A stretch of 64,000 bases of DNA from Colias croceus (taxonomy: Eukaryota > Arthropoda > Insecta > Lepidoptera > Pieridae). Position numbers and translations under genes: made by a program. Each line of letters begins with the position of its first letter. The stretch's first letter is position 1. The notes under the pieces are model-generated. The model made no database searches, had not been told where the DNA came from, and saw only the letters and a program-made list of their open reading frames with translations. Where the stretch lies: positions 1,550,001 to 1,614,000 of the forward strand of contig NC_059566.1 of assembly GCF_905220415.1 (NCBI RefSeq), in the 5' to 3' direction. Shown here piece by piece: positions 18,912 through 31,000 of the stretch.

Positions 18912-20510
18912 TCACTCCATAATACCATGCCTTTGCAATATACTTATATCAATATCATGAACCTCTTGATTCGGATGGTGAATCAAATGCAGTAATATCC
19001 TTGCATGTTTCCCCGACTGCCAACCACAGATACTACAAGTCCAAACATTCTTCTTTTTTTTACTCTTTTTCTTCCCATGCTTGCTATAAAAATGTTCATC
19101 CAACATGTCACTACTACACGCCACATAATCGCAGTCTGTGCACGCCTTTTGACAGCGTCTGTGACATTTGACAGCCTCCTCGCTGTCAAACGAGCTGTCA
19201 CATTTGACACATGTCAAGCCGCCATCTTGGACGTCGGAGTGAAAGCGTTTCGCGTGGAACGCGAAACCACGCTTGTGCTTCGCTATGTGATCACAGTGCG
19301 GACATTTCAAAGGATTATCTGGTCTATGTATTAACTCGTGTTTCTTTAGATTTTTCTTAGACACGTTTCTATGCGGGCAGTAGGAACATTTATAGGGTTT
19401 TCTGCCTTCGTGTCTGCGTACGTGCTCTTCGAAATTCCCTTTATTCGGCGTTGTATAGTCACACATGAAACACTGAAAGGGATTTTCGCCTCTGTGCACT
19501 TTTAGTATGTGCCTCGTCATTTTTTCCGCAGTTTCTGTGGTGTAGCGACTACATTCTGGACAACGTATTTTCCGTGGTCGTATGATAAGTAATTTATTTA
19601 TGTCGTCTTCTTCGTTTTGACTGAAAATATATCAAAGACTTATGTAAGAATATATTAAAAAAAAAAATGCTTTTGAGTGAAAAACTGCTTTTTGCTCTGT
19701 TGCTAAAGTATTTATAACTTGCTATTTATAATTTTTGCTTTGTAGTAACTCAGGCCCCGGAACCACAGATACAATAGAAAATCTATTGTGTCTGGGATTG
19801 ATGCGATCGGGCCGCTTGGGGCTCAATGGGTTAAATGCAAAAGCTTATTTACCATATTATACTGGATATGAGATAATTTAACAACTTGGAAATTTTCAAC
19901 TACACATTTCATCAAAATAATCGCAATACTGCATGGAAGAAATATAAAAATATCAATTGGATAAGGCATATATTAATATAAAATGTGTTTATTATAAATA
20001 AGAATATTGGATTCAAACTTTAGCTCATTTGTTTGTTTGAACGCGCTAATCACAGGAACTACTGGTCCGATTTGAAAAATTCTTTCGGTGTTAGATAGCC
20101 CATTTATCGAGGAAGGCTATAAGATATATATCATTACGCTACGACCAACAGGATCTATGCGGGTGACACCGCGAAGCGCAGCTAGTATTAGGATAAGAAC
20201 TGTTAACATTTGAATTGATCAGAAGTGAACAGCTTATTATATACATAATACGGAATTTCTCAATTCGGTCCCCGAGCTCAAGGCCCGCGATAGAAGCTAT
20301 GCAATAGCTTAATACCATATTATATGGATATTGAAAATATCTGAAATAAATCAAATAAATAAATAATTAAAGCTATAATTATTATAGAAAATACACCAAC
20401 CTATCATCGTCAACTTCTTCTTTCACTTTCGTTTTGTCCAATTCCACAGGTACCTCTTGAAACCCGGTAGCTACATCAATGAATACTGGCTGATCATTTC
20501 TTGCGTCCAT
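18912..20510 (-). CDS. C2H2 zinc-finger protein, seven fingers
   Basis: Two exons on the minus strand, 20510-20401 (donor GTTGGT) and 19620-18912, give 272 aa. Exon 1 encodes an acidic leader (MDARNDQPVFIDVATGFQEV, then EEVDDD). The fingers are CPEC...HILKVH, CFMCDYTTP...HVRRH, CSYCPHRNV...HELIH, CPHCDHIAK...HAKRFH, CVKCDSSF (a C2HC variant), CTDCDYVAC...HFYSKH and CSICGWQSG...HLIHH. Several end in acidic or neutral linkers, not TGEKP. A KKSKKKKN run (about residue 223) is a likely nuclear localisation signal. It is probably a nuclear DNA-binding regulator; the target is unknown. It is convergent with the Kazal gene and divergent from the ZAD zinc-finger gene. The intron holds three repeats. 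Confidence 0.85.
19745..19837 (-). repeat. Short palindromic MITE, second copy
   Basis: This is the reverse of the unit at 1465-1556: GGGGCTCAATGGGTTAA, ACAATAGA/TCTATTGTG palindrome and CAGGCCCCGG. It is in the intron of the seven-finger gene. Confidence 0.6.
20000..20185 (+). mobile_element. Helitron-like element, type A
   Basis: TTTGTTTGTTTGAACGCGCT through GGGTGACACCGCGAAGCGCA and GCTAG. The first 20 bp are diverged. In the intron of the seven-finger gene. Confidence 0.6.
20235..20335 (+). repeat. Retroposon fragment (CTATGCAATAGCTT family)
   Basis: GGAATTTCTCAATTCGGTCC, CTCAAGGCCCGCGATAGAAG and CTATGCAATAGCTTAA. The same blocks occur at 45835-45905. Confidence 0.55.
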
Positions 20511-20811
20511 GTTTTACTGCTAAGAATATTTATTTATTCATTAAAATTAAATCCCATGTAAATGTTAAAATATGTTATGACGATTCAAAATGCTTCTAGA
20601 AGGAGTCTTATTGAATAAATAAATGTTTGAGTTTGAGATCATTTGATCCACCAATAACGACTCAATAACTCTTCACATACATTAATAAGTGTAAGTAATA
20701 TTTTAAGTGTCTGATTTAAGAGCAGGCACATACTTATCATAAAGTATGTGATGGTAAAGTCTACTTTCGAACTAATACTACAATATACACAAATTAGTAT
20801 TATCTATATTA

Positions 20812-20993
20812 ATATTATAAAGCTGAAGAGTTTGTTTGTTAGAACGCGCTAATCTCAGGAACTACTTGTTCGATTTGAAAAGTTCTTTCGGTGTTGGATA
20901 GCCCATTTATTGAGGAAGGCTATAGGCTATATATCATCACGCTAAGACCAACAGAAGCGGAGCTACGCGGTCGAAACCGTTGAGCGCAGCTAG
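20812..20993 (+). mobile_element. Helitron-like element, type A
   Basis: TCTATATTAATATTATAAAG through GAAACCGTTGAGCGCAGCTA G. It lies in the intergenic space between the divergent zinc-finger genes. Confidence 0.7.
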
Positions 20994-22006
20994 TGTAGGA
21001 TATGGATGTACGTTTTGCCCTTTCATACGAAAGTCGTGATTTAGCTTATGTACAAGAATTTATTGCCCAGATGGATCTTGTTATAACTTACTGCAATTTT
21101 GATTTAATCTTATCACCAATCTGATTATGCGTATTCTAAATGAAAGTACCTTGTCGATCAATAATATTCCGAGTACAATTTAAGGGTTTAAAAGTTTATT
21201 ATATATTAAAAATCTGTATTAAGTTTATCATTTATTTATAGCAACAGGAAGAAATGAATTCAACAGGATATTTTTATTCAACCACTATTTCTAAGATTAC
21301 TTACTAGTTCTTCAATAAATAGGTTTCATTTAATAGATATGCGTTACACGTTAATTGATAAGAAATTGTATATTATTGTTTGTAAATACAACTAAATTAA
21401 ATTCATAGATTCAATTTTTACGGTGTTTGTAAATAAGTGCAAAATAGTTTGGGACATGTCAATCACAGAGCAAGTAATATATGTCAATGTCAAATTTGTA
21501 ATTATTGTATCCACAGATGTTTTTTTTTAATTGAAGTCTATTCACGTCCCGACTATATTAAAAAATTTATGAACATATTATGTAATAAATAAATTATTTC
21601 TGTAAAACGTCGTCAATTATATAATATCTTTTCAGGAAAGGAGTTAAGTAAAGCATTTAGCATAAGAGAATATACTTCTAAAAACATTGAAAACAAAGAA
21701 AATATTGGCATTGAAAACCGATTCCTCATTTTTTTTTCTTTTTGTTCTAATGGCAATGGAATTAGGAAAATTAAATTTTTGACACATTATTACCTACGCG
21801 TAGTAAAAGCTAATACCTACTTTAATCTGTGCCATTCGTAGACAGAGTAACTAGTTAGTAACTAGTTTCTCTGTCTACGGTGCCATTACTACTTTTTGAC
21901 AGAATCAGAAAGCACGACAGGTACCACCTATTGTTTTTATTTTGGCTGCAATTTGAACTGATTCCACTATAATAATAACTAATAAGTAATTATTTATGTA
22001 TTAAAA
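20994..22006. other. Intergenic/promoter region of the ZAD zinc-finger gene
   Basis: AT-rich with no gene. It contains a 44 bp hairpin at 21836-21880. No canonical TATA box stands out near the ATG at 22007. Confidence 0.4.
21836..21880. repeat. Short perfect-arm palindrome with flanking direct repeat
   Basis: The arms CGTAGACAGAG and CTCTGTCTACG enclose TAACTAGTTAGTAACTAGTT T. GTGCCATT occurs directly on both sides, which looks like an 8 bp target duplication around a tiny foldback insertion about 130 bp upstream of the ZAD gene start. Confidence 0.6.
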
Positions 22007-25000
22007 ATGGAAGGAATAACAACTCTAAATGGTTGTTGCGCTTGTTTATCCACAAAGTACAAGTTAAAACCTATGAACCATGAGGAAATATATATTTACA
22101 ATAGACTGTTGTTGAAGGTATGTTTTATGTTATTTTAATTTTATATACACTAGCTTTCCGCCCGCGGCTTCGCCCGCTTTGTCTAAAACATAATAAATTA
22201 TATACTAAAACCTTCCTCTTGATTCACTCTATCTAAAAAAACCGCATCAAAATCTGTTGCGTAGTTTTAAAGATTTAAGCATACATAGGGACATAGGGCC
22301 AGAGAAAGCGACTTTGTTGTGAAGCTTTACTTAGCCTTTACTTCGCTATGTTAGAATTGTAATTAATTCCCAAGAACTAATTCCCTGTTATACATAATAC
22401 CTTTTTATAACATTTGACACTGCATTTTTTTTGTTTTTATTTACTACTAGCTGCTCCGCGCGGTTTCACCCCATGGCTCCACTCCTGTTGGTTGTAGCAT
22501 GATGATATATAGCCTATAGCCTTCCTCGATAATGAGCTATCTAACACCAAAATAATTTTTCAAATCGGACCAGTAGTTCCCGAGATTAGCGTGTTCGAAC
22601 AAACAAACAAACTCTTCAGCTTTATAATATTAGTATAGATTTTTAATAACTTAATTTCAGGACTGCATCAGAGAAACAATGTTCATATGCGTATTTTGCA
22701 GAACTCTCTTAAACAAAATTAACAAATTTATCAAGCAGTGTGAGCTTGCTCAACAACTTATGAATAATTTTAACATGGTAAATATTTTTTACATTTATTA
22801 TATACAAAATATTCTTAAAAAAATGGTTAAACCATTTCTGAAAAATCTGATCACCAAAAACTGTGATAAGTACAAGAATTTTATGTATTGAAAAAATGTT
22901 TCCTTTTAAGGATCTGTTTCGTTAATAATATTTTTAAGGAGAATAGGGTCATCTTGTTTAACCTTCTTGAGTAAACAAAAGTTTTTCTTGAAATTCGTGG
23001 TTTTGAAATGAAACTTCTTTATCGGGGTTGGAAAAAAATGTAGTGTGACATTTTTTCGTTACGCGTGACATTTTTCCGTTACGCGCTATCTTTTTCTTAC
23101 CCCTACCACTCGTGATTCGACATATTTCTGTAAATTATTTTTTGAAAAATAAAGAAGTTTCACTTCTTACATGTGTACACTAGTAATTCATGCACACATT
23201 TTTTTATTTTAAAATTATAATCATATAATGATTTTCCAATTCCAGGATAATTCAATAGAAATGACAGCAATACACAATTTGTCAACATCAAGTGTTGAGC
23301 TAAATTATTATTTAGGTGATGAGTTGATGATTAAAGACGAAGATGATGTATTTGACGATGACATTCCATTGATTTTATTGAGCAATAATAGCGATAATTG
23401 TGAGGTGAGTGGGTCTGAGTTAGTTTGAGTGTGTTATTTACTGGTTGGCTTGGTTGGTAGTAGCCCTGCCTTCCAAGCCAGAGGTTGTGGGTTCGATTCC
23501 CACCCGAGGCAAATATATGTGTGATGAACATAGATGTTTGCTGTGTCTGGGTGTTAAATATATAAGTATTTATTTAACAATTATATATGTATGTTTATCA
23601 GCCATCTGGTTTTCATAACACAAGCCAAAGCTTAAAGAGATCAGATTGTGCCATGTGTGAAAATTGTCCTGAAATATTTATTTATTTATAGTTATAAATT
23701 CTAAGCACAATAAGTGTGATAAGTAATTTATTTTTACAGCTTGAAGACGAAACATCAGACCATTTGAACGTTAACAGCTTAAAAGAAGAGAACAGTGTGG
23801 ATAATTTACAAGAACTTGAAGTAAAGGAAGATATTGATTTTGTGAGTAGTTATATTCAAATAAATAAAACTACCTATTTTTATTCATCTATACTAATTTT
23901 ATAAAGATGAAAGGTTTGTATGAATGTATGTATAGTTAACACGCATAAACTACTGGACCGATTTTGATGAAATTTGGTATAGACAATCTTTAGACCCTGA
24001 AAAAGAAAATAGGCTACCTTTTATTGCGAAGCCGGGGCGGACCGCTAGTATAAAATATAATGGACAGATTTGGATAAAACTTTATAAAAATATAAGTATA
24101 CATTACATTAACACATGAGCTACAGAAATACTTGATTTAGCATGTGGGTTCGTCTGGGGATAAAGCCGCGAGCCACAGTTTGTTAATCTATACTAATATT
24201 ATAAAGCTGAAGAGTTTGTTTGTTTGTTTGAACGCGCTAATCTCGGTAACTACTGGTCCGATTTGAAAAATTATTTCGCTGTTAGATAGCTCATTTATCG
24301 AGGAAGGCTATAGTGCTATATGTATACGCGGGTGAAACCGCGAAGCGCAGCTAGTATAGTTATAAATTCAAAGCACACTAAGTATGATAAGTAATTTATT
24401 TTAACAGCTTGAAGACGAAACATCAGACCATTTAAATGTTAACAGCTTAAAAAAAGGAAACAGTGTGGATAATTTACAAGAACTTGAAGTAAAGGAAGAT
24501 ATTGATTTTGTGAGTATGTTCAGATAAATAAAATTACCCACTTTTATAAAAACAATAACTGAAAGAATGATAAAAACAAGGGTGTGAATATTGAGAAATT
24601 TTTAAAGAATAGAAATAATTCGAGACGGGATTCGAACCCGCGACATTCGCCATGCCGATACAACAACTTTTATCTTCTTATTATTTTATTTTGTAAAAAC
24701 TTGCTTTAGCATTTGAATGTTTTTGAAATTTTTTAATATTCAGATAAGTCAGAGTTACTTAAAATGGAGAAATAAACCATCCACGCGAAGACCGACATCT
24801 AGTAGCTAGGTAGTACTTAATATAAAAGGTGTAAATATTGCAAATAAACTCTATAAATAAAAATGTGTGCGTGTACACACGTAAGAAGTGAAACTTCTTT
24901 ATGACCTTATCTTTCAAAAAATAATTTACTATATTATGCAACTTTACAGAAATACGTCGAATCACGCGTGGTAGGGATAAGAAAAAGATGGCGCGTAACG

Positions 25001-28000
25001 GAAAAATGTCACGCGTAACGAAAAAATGTTACACTAAATTATTTTCCAACCCCGATAAAGAAGTTTCACTTCAATAAATAATAATGGAAAAAAATAGTAA
25101 CCAAAGGAATGAACCAACAATAAGCGATGGGTTTACATATCTATACTAATATTATAAAGCTGAAGAGTTTGTTTGAAGGCGCTAATCTCAGGAACTACTG
25201 GTCCGATTAAAAAAATTCTTTCGGTGTTAGATAGCCCATTTATCGAGGAAGGCTATAGGCTATATTATGTCATCACGCTAAGACCAACAGGAGTGGAGCC
25301 ATATAAATCCGCGAAGAGCTACTAGTCTTAATATCTTAATATATTCTTATTCTTTATATATTTTATATTATAAAGGGAAAGTTTGTAAGTATGGATGTAT
25401 GGATGTTTGTTACTCTTTCACGTAAAAATTACTGAACCGATTACAATGAAATTTAGCACACACATAGAGGGTAACTTGGATTAACACAGGATAGTTTTTA
25501 TCCCGGAAATCCCACGGGAACGGGAACTATGCGGGTTTTCCTTTGCAAACGCGGGCGAAGCCGCGGGCGGAAATCTAGTTACTTATTTTATTACATTATA
25601 TTATTTATTACATTTCAGGATATAAATATCACACCTACAGGGTGTTTCGATAAAAAATTATACAAAAATAAAGGTAAAAAGAAAAATAAAACAACAATAC
25701 CAAATGGATTCTCTTCGCGAATGGTGAGAGAGACAGACGAATATACTGTCATAAAGTTGACTAAAGAACAGGTAAGATCATCCTACTAGTCCTATTTTTT
25801 AAATCAATCGTTCTATTAAAAAAAACCGCATCAAAATCCGTTGCGTAGTTTTAAAGATTTAAGCATACAAAGGGACATAGGGACAGAGAAAGCGACTTTG
25901 TTTTATGCTATGTTGTGATGTGAAAGTTTATGAGGATGTGTCTGTGTGTGTGTGTGTGTGTTTGTTACTATTTCACGCAAATACTGCTGAACCGATTTCA
26001 ATGAAATTTAGCACACGTATAGAAGGTAACTTGGATTAACACAGAGGATAAGTTTTATCCCGGAATCCTACGGGAACGGGAACTATGCGGGTTTTTCTTT
26101 GACAATGCGGGCGAAAAGATAGTATATTATAAATGCGAAATTTTATGACAATGGATGGATGTTTGTTATTATTTCACGTAAAAAATACTGAATCGATTAG
26201 AATGAAATTTGGTATGTAGGTAGCTGAGACCCAAAATAAGACATAGGCTTCTTTTTATCCCGGAAATCCCACGGGAATGGAAACTTTGCGGGTTTTTCTT
26301 TGAAAACGCGGGCGAAGCCGCGGGCGGAAATCTAGTAATAATTTATATTTTTTAGTCATGGTTAAGTAAATAATAATGCTTTTAACATGCATTAGTTTCG
26401 CCCATATAAACTTACAAACATTGACCAAAAAAATGGTGTGCACACGTGTCAGAAGTGAAACTTCTTGAGTAAGTTTGAAAGATACAAAACGTCGCCTTAC
26501 TCCATGACGTGACGATATTGTCATGACGCGGCTTGAAATTTTACTCTCAACGCGCCTAAAGAAGATTCACGTCAAAATATTAAATTTCGAAGGTTCTTGA
26601 AGAAATGGAAGCGAATCGAAAAACGGAAAAATACAATATGGCGCCATACAAATGTGAAAAATGTGCAAAGGGTTTTAATTTCGAAGATGTTCTTTTGTCG
26701 CATTTGGAAAAGCATTCACCGGTATGTATTTTAGATAAATTTTATTTATTTATTATACAGTACTCTAATTATTATGTATATTAATTTATTTTAATTAATT
26801 TTTTTTAATTTTTATATAGTTTAAGGGGCTGACAAGACCCAATTTTGTTATTGAAGTTATTTGAGCAGTTTTTTAAGAAAATATATTTATTCTAGCCCAT
26901 CAAAAAAATATATGTTAATATTGATCATATTTCGAAGACCGTGGACGGACTCGATACATAATTGGACGAAATCGGCTCGATAGAAAATAATTGCAAAGAT
27001 TGGTCTTAAAATCATCATTAAACGATTCTATGTCTTTATTTTTTTGACGTACGGGTCTGCAATTTAAAACACGAAGTCAACATATTCATACCTGAACCTC
27101 TAACGAGTCATATTTCGCATATGACCCACACTTTTCCTTGAATCACATATTTTCTTATTATTTACTTCTACGACCTGGCCCCGCCCAGTAACATTTCTAT
27201 TGCGCTCTCGTTTCCGCACACTGTCCAAGTGTATGGGAGTAAACGAGAGCGCAATCACTGTTACTCAATCATCAATTGGGTCTTGTCAGCCTATTCGGCC
27301 AAAAATCGTATTTTTTAATAATCCTTGCCAAGAATCCTTGCCTTTTTTATTTTTAAAAATTTTTTACATATTCGCCTCGGAATAGCGGAAAGACGCAGGT
27401 TCGAATCGCGCCTCGTGATCGAATTTTTCCTATTTTTTTAAATTAATATTTAGAAAAACAGCATTTCAGTTTTGAGTGCCATAAATCAAAATATAAAATA
27501 TAATTCTACAAAAATGAACTAGTTTTGCACGAAATATTATCTTAATTTTAAATAATAAGTATGTTACAATTATATTAATAATAAATTGTTATTATACAGG
27601 GTGTCACAGATGTACTATCGTATGCCAAATGGAGCATATAGTACCTTCTGATGCTGTAAAAAATATTTATAAAATCCGGTCGTGCAGAAAATATTATCTC
27701 AAAGCTTTTCCATAAACTTCGTGCTCGTAACCCTAACTACGCGGATCACACTCGCGAGCGTTATACATAAGCGGTCATTGACCTCGAACGCTATGCTTAA
27801 CCTCGAACCTCGGAAGTCGGAAATAAATACCTACCTACTGTTTGGATAATATTTTAGAGTATACAAAACACATACAAGAATAATCGTTTATCTTACAATA
27901 TTACAAAAAAAACCTGATACTGAAACTGACCGCGGTCGCGCCCTTTTAATAATTTTTACTTTAAACATATTTTAATCCTTAATTAAGTTTTTTTAATTTT

Positions 28001-31000
28001 TATTTGTCTGCATTATGCAATGTGTTTTGTACTTTTGCTTTGCTAGGTATTTACTTATAAGGTAGATGTGTCAATTAACGCCCTCTGTTAAATAACGCCC
28101 GAACTTCAAAAAACCCACTTATATTCAATAGACCCGCATCGTACCTCACGCACACATGAATTGCACCAATAGGAACATTTGTATGAAATAAAGCTTAATT
28201 GCCAAAAAAAATTATCATTTTTCACATTTCAATAATCATCCAGTAAATAACTTTTTTTGCAGAAATTTCTTTTTTGATATTTTTTGGTGATGATACGTTT
28301 ATTTATAGCCCTAAAAGTTAATCTAGTTTTTGTTGGACCTTATAAGTCAAATTAATGTGTATGTTATGTATTAAATACGAGTTTCTTTTTCTTCGAACAT
28401 TTCGATTTTCTGAATATTTGTTTGTTCTTTTCTTAGGCCAGTAAAATGCCACCAACGAATCGAAAGAAAAGAGGAGAGTCTTGGACAGAAGACACAATGA
28501 GGGCTGCAATCAATGCTATACAAAGGGGCCAACTCACACAGAGAGCTGCCTCTGAAAAGTACAATATACCTCGTAGGACTCTTAGAGATCACTTAAAAGA
28601 TGGAAATGCTAAAAAACGTTTTGGAAGAAAACCTGTTTTTTCTGAGAATCAAGAAGCAGACTTAGTCGCAAGAATAATAAGGTTTGCCAAAATTGGTATG
28701 CCTCTAACACCAAAATTTATAAAAAAACAGGCTTTTCTTTTCTGCGAGAAAGCTGCTGGGAAAGATTGGCTCAGATCTTTTTTAAAACGGAATCCGTCGA
28801 TTAGCAAAAGGAAACCACAGATAATGAATCCAGCAGGAGCACAAAAGTTAAACAAAGCTAGTGTGCAACAACATTTTGAAGTAGTAGAAAAGTTATATGA
28901 TGATTTAGATATCCGAGAACATCCTGAGAGGCTTTACAATATGGATGAGAAAGGTTGTCGTATAACAGTACATAACCAGCACACCGTTTTAGCTGAAAAG
29001 GGTAGTAAGAGAGTTCACCCCATTGCTCCCGAAAACGCTGAAAACGTCACGATAGCGATGTGTGTAAATGCCGTCGGTACGGCAATCCCACCGATGATAC
29101 TGTTCAAAGGACAAAGGAAAAGAGCTGATTTAAAGAAAAATGTCCCAAATGGAACATTAGTACAAATGGCTCCAAAGGGGAGCATGACGTCAGACTTGTT
29201 TGTCGAATTCATTAAGCACCTAGCAAAATTCAAGGTTGCTGGAAAATGTTTGCTGATATTCGATGCTAAATGTCACCTATCAATAGAAGCACTTGATGAA
29301 GCTGAGAAAAATGATATAGTTTTATATTGCCTCCCCTCTAACACCACACACGAACTACAACCGTTGGATAAGTCTGTAAACAAGTCTTTCGAACACCACT
29401 GGGATGAAGCTGTCTTAAACTTTTTGCACGAAAACCCCAATGAAATATTAACAAAGGCCACATTTAACCAATTATTTACGAAAGTCTGGTACAAGTGTAT
29501 GACATATAATAATATCGTTAATGGTTTTAAAGCAACAGGTCTCTTTCCTTTCAATCCGGAGGCAATTCCTGAAGAGGCATACGCCCCATCGGTTTTGACG
29601 GAAATTCCGTACCCTCAGATTGAAGATAACTCTGTTCAGAACGCAGGTCCTCCAAATCAAAATCATTCAACGCAGGAAATAGATCAGCCAATGCAGGACA
29701 TACGAGATAATGACGAAAATTCTTACAATCCATCATATTCTTCATTCCTTTCATCTGATAAGCAGCCTGTGAACTTTGACAACTACCAACATAAACCAGG
29801 GTTTCCTAGTTGTGAACAGCTCAGTAAAAAACCAAGAACAGATTACAATTTTCCAGTTGAGTCGTTGGATGCCGTTCGAGACAATAGTGGAGAAAAATTT
29901 CGTCTTGTGGATTATTATAGCTCATCTACAGAATTTTCAGAAGGGGAAGATACAAGAAAGGAAGAACATAATGTTCAATGTGCTTCATCATCTTCCATCT
30001 TGTCATCTAGTTGTTTGGAATTAAAAGCAAGTTGTTCAGGATTACAAAGAAACAGAGAAATTAGCCCTGTTCCCAGTACTGAAAGTTCCGCTGAGGGTTT
30101 TATCAATCAACAGCACAAATCTAAGCTTTCAGTTGCTGATGTATACAGTGGTTTGTCATCTGAAGAATTTGAAAGTGAACATGTTATGTTAAGTAGAAGT
30201 AACGTTACACCAAAAAAACAACCTACTAATTATTCATTGCCAAACTTTAACAGAATTAGTTCTGGCGACTCTACTTGCTCGCATGAGAGTGAAGACAATA
30301 TTCCATTAAGCTCGCTTAGGAAACAAAATGACAAAATGTCATTTCAAGAACTTTTCCCAACGCCAAACTACGCAATAGTTAAAAATGAACGTCCGCGTAA
30401 AAAGGCGATGAACTACAAAGGCCAAAAAATTACTAAAAATCTGTTTATGGAAAACAAAAGAAAAGTAAAAGGGCAAAAGGCGAATAAAAAGAACAAAACA
30501 CAAAGGAATTATGACGAAACTATAAAACGAGAATAAGAAACCAAATAAGAAAGAAAAAAAGATTTCTTCCAAAATAAATGATGATGCAGAAGATTGGTAT
30601 TGTCATGCATGCTGTGAATATGTAATGTTAGCTATGCGACAGTGTACCATTTGTTTTAAGAGGTAACATGAAGACTGTGTTGGTCTTACCAAAGAAGAAA
30701 AAGAGTTTGTTTGCTCAGACTGTTAAACTAAGTGTCATAGTAATTAAGACGTCAATAAATAAGCATTTTAATGTAGTTTCTAAGTTGCCAGATCTCACTA
30801 TAAGATTTTGTTTGTTGCTTTTAGTGGGCGTTATTGATCTTACCCCTTAATTTTTTCGGGCGCTTTTGCACTCTACAGTTTAATAACGCCCAATGTATGG
30901 AAAGAAAAAAAAAATAGTTTTTTTTGTTTAAAGTATGGTAGATGATTACTAATGTTAACGTTGATTAGTTAAACTAAAATAAAAAAGTATAAAATCGTTA

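Noticed and set aside
28649..29754. Minus-strand ORFs opposite the pogo transposase
   Set aside because: They are reverse-frame shadows of the transposase, with no independent start context or domain.
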